From: RGIG1959 sp045651865
Lineage (GTDB): Bacteria; Bacillota; Clostridia; Oscillospirales; Acutalibacteraceae
Length of the DNA: 5,808 nt
Reading direction: 5' to 3'
Assembly: GCA_045651865.1 (NCBI GenBank)
Contig: JAZRTC010000001.1
Span: 1-5,808, forward strand
The position numbers and the translations under genes were made by a program. Of the stretch, positions 1 to 4,482 are shown piece after piece; within the stretch, counting starts at the first letter, position 1, and each line of letters begins with the position of its first letter. The notes under the pieces were generated by a model. The model had not been told where the DNA came from, searched no databases, and saw nothing but the letters and a program-made list of their open reading frames with translations.

Positions 1-275
1 ATACCGTCCCGCGTCGTGATGAAACCTTGTCGCAATTCCTCCTGATGCGTATGCACCGCCTGCCCGCAAAGGCGAAAGAAACAGTCCCACACCTGCTGTG
101 CTGTCACGGCTTCTCCAAACGGCACATTGCCGCACGGCGAAGAAAAGGTCAGCGGCATACCGACACGCAGGCGGATTTCCTGCACGGACTCCCAATATAC
201 CGTTGGGACACTTGCCAATAATTGTCCGAGAATCGGCGGCATATACCCGATTATGCTCGTCCGCAACCGTTCCAT
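1..275 (-). CDS. spoIIIAA: Stage III sporulation protein AA, 5' part (runs off the left edge)
   Basis: This is the N-terminal 91 residues of SpoIIIAA, the secretion-type ATPase of the SpoIIIA-SpoIIQ channel. In endospore formers the channel links mother cell and forespore, and SpoIIIAA acts on the mother-cell side. Reading leftward from the ATG at 275-273 gives an uninterrupted frame. It contains the family's early EIRLRVGMPL motif (about residues 33-42) and, at the window edge, EELRQGFITTRDG, which matches the EEL-x-x-GYIT-x-x-GGHRVG block of known SpoIIIAA proteins. The Walker motifs lie beyond the edge. The start is supported by GGGAGG (283-288) seven bases upstream and by a sigma-E-like promoter ending at 297. 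The rest of a spoIIIA operon would be expected to the left (inference). The family assignment rests on recalled motifs, not an alignment, but the two blocks fit well. Confidence 0.9.
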   Translation of the reverse strand, partial: MERLRTSIIGYMPPILGQLLASVPTVYWESVQEIRLRVGMPLTFSSPCGNVPFGEAVTAQQVWDCFFRLCGQAVHTHQEELRQGFITTRDG

Positions 276-296
276 TTCCTCGCCTCCCTTGCTACA

Positions 297-326
297 AAGG
301 TATGTCCCATCCACCCAAAATAGGAC
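297..326 (-). promoter_or_regulatory. Sigma-E-type sporulation promoter for spoIIIAA
   Basis: On the minus strand, GTCCTATT (326-319) is followed by a 14-base spacer and CATACCTT (304-297). These fit the sigma-E consensus (about GTCATATT, 13-15 bases, CATACAAT): seven of eight bases at -35, CATAC exactly at -10, and ideal spacing. Transcription would start near 290, leaving a very short leader that contains the GGGAGG ribosome binding site. In Bacillus subtilis the spoIIIA operon is read by sigma-E, so site and gene agree. No other promoter faces this gene convincingly. Confidence 0.72.
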
Positions 327-363
327 AAAATAAAAAATTTTTAAAATTTTTCCGTTTTACCAC

Positions 364-392
364 TTTACTTTGCTAACACAATCATATATAAT
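364..392 (+). promoter_or_regulatory. Housekeeping (sigma-A) promoter for the ABC importer operon
   Basis: A perfect -10 hexamer TATAAT (387-392) lies 17 bases after TTTACT (364-369), a four-of-six match to TTGACA. The A/T-run stretch just upstream (about 328-352) could act as an UP element. The predicted start, about 398-400, coincides with the first base of a perfect inverted repeat. This is the only good promoter seen before the binding-protein gene at 445. Confidence 0.7.
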
Positions 393-397
393 AGGCA

Positions 398-415
398 AGT
401 CGGTGTTTACCGACT
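398..415 (+). promoter_or_regulatory. Inverted repeat at the predicted 5' end of the importer mRNA
   Basis: AGTCGGT (398-404) and ACCGACT (409-415) form a perfect 7-bp stem with a GTTT loop. It starts where transcription is predicted to begin, 13 bases before the ribosome binding site. It could be a 5'-terminal hairpin that stabilises the mRNA, or a palindromic operator for a repressor next to the -10 box. There is no U-run after it, so it is not a terminator. The structure is seen directly; its role is inferred. Confidence 0.55.
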
Positions 416-444
416 GAGATGATTTTAAAGGAGATCGAAACATT

Positions 445-1236
445 ATGAAAAGAATTCTTTGCTGTGTACTGGCCGTTCTGATGATGACGGCAATGTTCGC
501 CGGTTGCGGCGACAAGACGATGACCCTCGTTGCGGAGAAAGAGTCCGCAGGCGAAGGTGTCGCCACCACCCACGAAGATTTTGCCGACTACACCTACACC
601 GCTGTCGACACGCAGGCAAAAGCGCTGATGGAAGTCAACGCCGGCACCGCTGACGCGGCAGTCATCGACTATGTCATGTCCATCGGCTCCATCGGTGAAG
701 GCACCGATTTCGCCAACCTCACCGTTGAGGGCGAAGGCTATGCTGAGGAGCAATACGGCATCGCGTTCCGCAAGGGCTCGGATCTGACCGCGAAGATCAA
801 CGAGATCATCCGTGAGCTCAAAGCAGACGGCACACTGACAAACATCGCCAAGAACTACAAGCTTGACGAGATCCTGCTCGGCGATGCAGAGAGCGACGCA
901 TTCAAGCAGGCAGAAACCGATTCCGACTACGACTATGTGACCAAGAAGGGCACGCTGGTCATCGGCATCACCTACTTTGCACCGATGAACTACGAAAACG
1001 AGAACGGCGAGCTGGTCGGTTTTGAGACCGAGTTTGCAAAGGCTGTCTGCGAGAAGCTCGGCGTCAAGGCTGTGTTCCAGGAGATCAGCTGGGCAGCGAA
1101 GGAGACCGAGCTTGCTTCCAAGAACATCGACTGCATCTGGAACGGTATGACCATCACCGAGGAGCGCCAGGAGAACATGAGCATCTCCATCCCCTACATG
1201 CAGAACAAGCAAGTCAAGGTTGTTAAATCCAAATAA
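445..1236 (+). CDS. Polar amino-acid ABC importer, lipoprotein solute-binding protein with circularly permuted lobes
   Basis: This is a 263-residue type II solute-binding protein (SBP_bac_3 class) for amino acids, expected to be tethered outside the membrane. Residues 1-20 are a lipoprotein signal ending in FAG before Cys21. The domains are out of order. Residues 25-105 match lobe 2 (SAGE; DTQAKALMEV; ADAAVIDY with Asp75, the usual amine contact). Residues 112-145 match the C-terminal helices that normally end the protein. Residues 146-168 are an acidic linker. Residues 169-263 match the usual N-terminal lobe 1 (GTLVIGITYFAPMNY; WNGMTIT-EER with Arg241, the usual carboxylate contact; PYMQNKQVKVVK), which then stops. 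The cut is at the hinge crossover. Total length is about normal, so no part is grossly missing. AAGGAG (428-433) supports the start. It is the first gene of the importer operon; the permease starts 29 bases downstream. Family is certain, permutation very likely, exact substrate unknown. Confidence 0.9.
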   Translation: MKRILCCVLAVLMMTAMFAGCGDKTMTLVAEKESAGEGVATTHEDFADYTYTAVDTQAKALMEVNAGTADAAVIDYVMSIGSIGEGTDFANLTVEGEGYAEEQYGIAFRKGSDLTAKINEIIRELKADGTLTNIAKNYKLDEILLGDAESDAFKQAETDSDYDYVTKKGTLVIGITYFAPMNYENENGELVGFETEFAKAVCEKLGVKAVFQEISWAAKETELASKNIDCIWNGMTITEERQENMSISIPYMQNKQVKVVKSK

Positions 1237-1265
1237 TTTCTAAATTCATTTAAGAGGTCAATGTC

Positions 1266-1907
1266 ATGTCTTTTCAGCAAGTCAGTATGGAGCTGTTGAT
1301 CGGCTTTTTGGAAAACGGCAAGCTCTTTGTGGGCACCCTGCTGTTTTCCCTGCCGCTCGGTCTGTTGATCGCCTTTTGCTCCATGTCGAAATTCAAGCCG
1401 CTCAGCGCCGTCACAAAAACCTTTGTGTGGTGCATTCGCGGTACACCGTTGATGCTGCAGCTTTTTGTTGTGATGTATGTCCCGGGACTGGTGTTCGACA
1501 CCCCGATGTCCAACCGTATGCTCGCCGCACTGATCGCATTCGTTATCAACTACGCATGCTATTTCTCGGAGATCTACCGCGGTGGTATCGAAAGCATCCC
1601 CAAGGGACAGTATGAAGCAGGTCAGGTGCTGGGACTCACCAAACAGCAGATCTTTTCCAAGATCGTGCTGTTGCAGGTGGTCAAACGCATCGTCCCGCCG
1701 ATGGCAAACGAGATCATCACGCTTGTCAAGGATACTTCGCTCGCCCGCGTGATCGCGGTCAGCGAGATTTTGATGGTGGCAGAACGCTTCAGCGGCAAGG
1801 GTCTTATCTGGCCGCTCTTCTACACAGGCGCATATTTCCTGTTGTTCAGCGGCTTGCTGACCATCCTGTTCAATCACATTGAAAAGAAGCTCAGCTATTT
1901 CAACTGA
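1266..1907 (+). CDS. Polar amino-acid ABC transporter permease
   Basis: This is the membrane component of the importer, of the HisM/GlnP type (BPD_transp_1 fold). At 213 residues it is the normal length for the family. Hydrophobic segments are visible around residues 20-40, 62-78, 84-104 and 182-204. RGTPLMLQLF (58-67) is the standard motif after the first segments. The cytoplasmic EAA loop that docks on the ATPase is at about 109-130 (IESIPKGQYEAGQVLGLT). KDTSL (155-159) and a short basic C-terminus follow, as usual. One small departure is VLLQ at 134-137, where the family commonly has a proline (LPQ). Only one permease gene is present, so a homodimer is likely (inference). The start at 1266 follows AAGAGG (1252-1257) by eight bases. 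An earlier ATG at 1261 is in another frame. Confidence 0.95.
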   Translation: MSFQQVSMELLIGFLENGKLFVGTLLFSLPLGLLIAFCSMSKFKPLSAVTKTFVWCIRGTPLMLQLFVVMYVPGLVFDTPMSNRMLAALIAFVINYACYFSEIYRGGIESIPKGQYEAGQVLGLTKQQIFSKIVLLQVVKRIVPPMANEIITLVKDTSLARVIAVSEILMVAERFSGKGLIWPLFYTGAYFLLFSGLLTILFNHIEKKLSYFN

Positions 1908-1924
1908 GGGTAGGTACATACGAT

Positions 1925-2677
1925 ATGGCATTTTTGGAAGTCAAAGGACTCAAAAAAAGCTTTGGCAAGGTTGAGATCCTCAAAGACATTGATCTTTCGC
2001 TGGAAAAAGGCGAGGTGCTGTCGATCATCGGTTCCTCGGGAAGCGGCAAAACAACGCTGCTCCGCTGCCTGAATTTCCTCGAATTTGCCGAGCGCGGCAC
2101 CATCTGCATCGGCGATAAATGTATTTATAACGGTTCTGACAAGCGTCCCTCGGATGAGGAGATCCGCAAAAACCGTCTGCACTTCGGACTGGTGTTCCAG
2201 TCGTTCAATCTGTTCCCGCAGTACACGGTGCTGGAAAACATCACCTTGGCACCGCGACTGATGAAGATGGCTCCCGAAAAGGAGATCGAGGAACGCGCAC
2301 GGCAGCTCATCGAAAAAGTCGGACTGACCGAACGCACCGACTATTACCCCGCACAGCTGTCGGGTGGTCAGCAGCAACGCGTGGCGATCGCCCGCGCGCT
2401 GGCACTCAACCCCGATATTCTCTGCTTCGATGAACCGACCTCGGCACTCGATCCCGAACTGACAGGCGAGGTTCTCAAGGTCATTCGCAGTCTGAAGGAT
2501 AAGGATTGCACGATGATCGTCGTGACCCACGAAATGGAGTTTGCGCACGATGTGTCGGATAAGGTCATCTTTATGGACGAGGGTGTGATCGTTGAACACG
2601 GTACGCCCGCCGAAGTGCTGGAAAACCCGCAGAACGAACGCACACAAGCGTTCCTGCGCCGCATCAGCGAGAACTAA
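1925..2677 (+). CDS. Polar amino-acid ABC transporter ATP-binding protein (GlnQ-like)
   Basis: This is the 250-residue cytoplasmic ATPase that powers the importer. All catalytic motifs are intact: Walker A GSSGSGKTT (36-44), Q-loop FQSFNLFPQ with Gln92, the signature LSGGQQQR (145-152), Walker B ILCFDEPTSALD (165-176, Glu170), and the switch His202 in VVTHE. The LFPQYTVLENI stretch and the short C-terminus without an extra regulatory domain are typical of the polar amino-acid uptake subfamily. It starts 17 bases after the permease stop. The ribosome binding site (about 1906-1914, GAGGGTAGG) overlaps that stop, which implies coupled translation. It is the last gene of the operon; a perfect hairpin starts six bases after its stop codon. 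Substrate specificity cannot be read from this subunit. Confidence 0.97.
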   Translation: MAFLEVKGLKKSFGKVEILKDIDLSLEKGEVLSIIGSSGSGKTTLLRCLNFLEFAERGTICIGDKCIYNGSDKRPSDEEIRKNRLHFGLVFQSFNLFPQYTVLENITLAPRLMKMAPEKEIEERARQLIEKVGLTERTDYYPAQLSGGQQQRVAIARALALNPDILCFDEPTSALDPELTGEVLKVIRSLKDKDCTMIVVTHEMEFAHDVSDKVIFMDEGVIVEHGTPAEVLENPQNERTQAFLRRISEN

Positions 2678-2682
2678 TGCAC

Positions 2683-2722
2683 AAAGCCTGCTGTTGCCGA
2701 TCAGTCGGCAACAGCAGGCTTT
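2683..2722 (+). terminator. Intrinsic terminator after the ABC importer operon
   Basis: A perfect 18-bp stem (2683-2700 paired with 2705-2722) closes on a TCAG loop. It is GC-rich in its middle and followed by CTTCTTC-like, only moderately T-rich sequence. It starts six bases after the ATPase stop codon. The weak T-run and the absence of a clear promoter before the next gene leave room for partial read-through into the hydrolase gene, whose ribosome binding site begins five bases after the stem. Confidence 0.82.
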
Positions 2723-2740
2723 CTTCAAGAGGTAACCACT

Positions 2741-3547
2741 ATGACCATTGATTTTCACACCCACATTTTCCCCGACCACATCGCACAGGCAACCATTGCC
2801 AAGCTGGAAAAAGTCGGTAATATCCCTGCCTATACCGACGGCACGGCACAGGGGCTTCGCCGCTCCTTGACGCGCGCAGGCATTGACCGCGCCGTGGTGC
2901 TTCCCGTGGCAACAAAGCAGTCGCAGTTTGACAGTGTCAACCGCTTTGCCGCGCAGATCAACGATGAAAACGACCGTCTCATCTCGTTTGGCGGTATTCA
3001 TCCCGACAACGAGGATATCGAAGGCAAACTTGACTACATTGTCTCCCTCGGGCTCAAGGGTATCAAACTTCACCCCGATTATCAGGGAGTGTTCATCGAC
3101 GATGAGCGCAACATCCGCATCCTGCGTGAGGCGATCAAGCGCGATCTGCTTGTCGTGATCCACGCAGGCATCGATATCGGTTTGCCCGAACCGGTGCACT
3201 GTACTCCTGCGAAAACGGCGGCGGTGCTGGAGGCTCTCGGCTGTGACCCCGCGCGCCCGCGCATCATTCTTGCCCATGTCGGCGGATGGGGGCTGTGGGA
3301 TGAGGTGGAAACCTGCCTTGTGGGCAAGCCGGTTTACTTCGACCTCGGGTTCTCGTTAGGGCAGATCAAAGACGAGCAATTGCTTCGCATCATCCGCAAT
3401 CACGGCGCCGACCGCATCCTGTTTGCGTCGGATTCACCGTGGGGAGATCCGCAAACGGACAAACGGTATTTCGATACCCTTCCCTTGACCGACTTGGAGC
3501 GCGAAAAAATTTTGTATCAGAACGCATCGACGCTTCTAAACAATTGA
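2741..3547 (+). CDS. Amidohydrolase family 2 (TIM-barrel metal-dependent hydrolase)
   Basis: This is a 268-residue cytoplasmic hydrolase of the amidohydrolase-2 (ACMSD-like) family, which cleaves C-N, C-O or C-C bonds using a bound metal. The expected metal ligands are present in order: DFHTH (His6, His8), VIHAG (His141), LAHVGG (His179) and FASDSPWG (Asp231). A GIKLHP strand motif with His111 is also typical. Length fits the shorter members of the family, and there is no signal peptide. AAGAGG (2727-2732) supports the ATG at 2741. It lies between two hairpin terminators, so it is probably expressed alone or by read-through from the importer operon; I see no good promoter of its own. The substrate is unknown, and I found nothing in the neighbours that fixes it. 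Confidence 0.92.
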   Translation: MTIDFHTHIFPDHIAQATIAKLEKVGNIPAYTDGTAQGLRRSLTRAGIDRAVVLPVATKQSQFDSVNRFAAQINDENDRLISFGGIHPDNEDIEGKLDYIVSLGLKGIKLHPDYQGVFIDDERNIRILREAIKRDLLVVIHAGIDIGLPEPVHCTPAKTAAVLEALGCDPARPRIILAHVGGWGLWDEVETCLVGKPVYFDLGFSLGQIKDEQLLRIIRNHGADRILFASDSPWGDPQTDKRYFDTLPLTDLEREKILYQNASTLLNN

Positions 3548-3572
3548 CTTTTTATAAAAACACTGCTATACT
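3544..3572 (+). promoter_or_regulatory. Sigma-A promoter for the MATE gene
   Basis: TTGACT (3544-3549), a 17-base spacer and TATACT (3567-3572) make a near-consensus promoter, with five of six matches in each box. TGC directly before the -10 box fits an extended -10. The -35 box overlaps the TGA stop of the hydrolase gene (3545-3547). The predicted start, about 3579, lies inside the 5' arm of the hairpin at 3575-3602. Confidence 0.72.
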
Positions 3573-3574
3573 TC

Positions 3575-3607
3575 TCGGGGTTTTGTTTTGACAAAACCCC
3601 GATTTTT
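3575..3607 (+). terminator. Intrinsic terminator after the amidohydrolase gene
   Basis: TCGGGGTTTTGT (3575-3586) pairs perfectly with ACAAAACCCCGA (3591-3602) across a TTTG loop, and TTTTT follows (3603-3607). This is a classic rho-independent terminator for transcripts coming from the hydrolase gene. A transcript starting at the promoter just upstream would lack the outer base pairs of the 5' arm, which would weaken the hairpin. The same palindrome could also serve as an operator over the start site of the MATE gene. Confidence 0.85.
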
Positions 3608-3629
3608 GTTGTAAAAGAGGAGTTTTGAT

Positions 3630-4445
3630 ATGTCGCAAACTCTCAAAGAAAATAAAATGGGCACGATGCCCGTCGGAAAATTGCTGTTCAGCATGGCATT
3701 GCCGATGATCATTTCGATGCTGGTGCAAGCGATGTACAACATCGTCGACAGCATCTTTGTGGCACAACTCAGCGAAAAAGCGCTCAACGCCGTGACCATT
3801 GCCTTCCCCATCCAGAACCTGATGATCGCGGTCGGTTCGGGTACGGGTGTCGGTGTCAACGCACTCTTGTCCCGCAGTCTCGGCGAAGGCAACCGCGAGG
3901 AAGCCAGCCGTGCGGCAAACAACGCCATCTTCCTTTACGGCATGAGCTACCTCGCATTTTTGCTGTTCGGTCTGCTCGGTGCGCCGATGTATATTGCGAC
4001 GCAAACCGCCGATGCCGAAACCATCGGATACAGTGTGACCTATCTGTCGCTTTGCTGTTCGCTGTCGTTCGGTCTGTTCGGACAGTTTGTGTTTGAACGC
4101 TTACTGCAAGCCACGGGCAAAACGCTGTACACCATGATCACACAAAGCACGGGTGCGATCATCAACATCATCCTCGACCCGCTGTTCATCTTCGGTATCG
4201 GTGATTTTGAAGGCTTCGGTGTGGCAGGTGCGGCAATTGCAACCGTGTTCGGTCAGTTTATCGCCATGACGATGGCGCTGTGGTTCAACCGCAAAAAAAA
4301 TACCGAAATTCACATTACTCTGCGCCGTTTCCGTCCCAATGCACAGACCATCCGCAAAATCTATTCCGTCGGTATTCCCTTCATCATTTTGGGTGTTTCC
4401 TGCATGATTGGAGGACCATGGCTTCGCCGTTTTCAAGAGAAATAA
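3630..4445 (+). CDS. MATE family efflux transporter, truncated at a sequence junction
   Basis: This is the N-terminal half of a multidrug and toxin extrusion (MATE) transporter, a cation-coupled exporter with 12 membrane helices and usually about 450 residues. Residues 1-250 are clearly MATE: MPVGKLLFSMALPMIIS (13-29), MYNIVDSIFVAQLSEKALNAV (35-55), GVGVNALLSRSLGEGN (73-88), ERLLQATGKT (156-165) and INIILDPLFIFG (178-189), about six helices in all. After IYSVGIP (244-250) the expected start of the second half (commonly GIPSII followed by a helix) is replaced by about 21 unrelated residues and a stop. The whole C-terminal bundle is missing, so this copy should not form a working transporter as shown. 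AGAGGAG (3616-3622) and a near-consensus promoter show that the 5' end is intact. The loss coincides with the switch to Bacteroidetes-like DNA. Confidence 0.88.
   Translation: MSQTLKENKMGTMPVGKLLFSMALPMIISMLVQAMYNIVDSIFVAQLSEKALNAVTIAFPIQNLMIAVGSGTGVGVNALLSRSLGEGNREEASRAANNAIFLYGMSYLAFLLFGLLGAPMYIATQTADAETIGYSVTYLSLCCSLSFGLFGQFVFERLLQATGKTLYTMITQSTGAIINIILDPLFIFGIGDFEGFGVAGAAIATVFGQFIAMTMALWFNRKKNTEIHITLRRFRPNAQTIRKIYSVGIPFIILGVSCMIGGPWLRRFQEK
4380..4440. other. Junction between Firmicute-like and Bacteroidetes-like DNA
   Basis: Homology to MATE stops at about 4380, in the middle of the protein. Downstream, composition drops: in one sample line of 60 bases I count 39 G/C at 3841-3900 but 26 at 4681-4740. 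Shine-Dalgarno sites, strong before all genes to the left, are absent before the next gene, and the protein encoded there has a Bacteroidetes-style signal peptide. No insertion sequence, integrase or direct repeat is visible at the joint. An assembly chimera is the simplest reading; a real transfer or recombination is the alternative. The exact base of the joint cannot be fixed by eye. Confidence 0.75.
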
Positions 4446-4482
4446 TACCAATGCATCTATTCCTCTAAATACGCAAACCCTT

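Noticed and set aside
27..376. Overlapping plus-strand open frames at the left edge
   Set aside because: They are shadows of the minus-strand spoIIIAA and run into the divergent promoter region; they lack good ribosome binding sites and recognisable content.
382..1212. A 276-codon minus-strand open frame opposite the binding-protein gene
   Set aside because: It covers the importer promoter and the binding protein in antisense, with a Val/Leu/Asp-rich composition and no motif. The plus-strand gene explains the region.
1237..1265. A missing second half or remnant binding-protein gene between the binding protein and the permease
   Set aside because: Only 29 AT-rich bases with a ribosome binding site are present; no coding remnant fits, so the missing order is not explained by a frameshift here.
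1895..3277. A 460-codon open frame on the minus strand across the ATPase and hydrolase genes
   Set aside because: It lies opposite two genes with complete catalytic motifs, is rich in His, Cys and Arg as expected for an antisense shadow of GC-biased codons, and shows no recognisable family.
3588..3616. TTGACA inside the second hairpin as a -35 box for the MATE gene
   Set aside because: No acceptable -10 hexamer lies 16-18 bases downstream, and the TTGACT/TATACT pair just upstream is much better.
4380..4480. An insertion sequence or integration site as the cause of the MATE truncation
   Set aside because: I found no terminal inverted repeats, target duplication, transposase fragment or tRNA end near the joint, and the DNA beyond it is an ordinary CotH gene.
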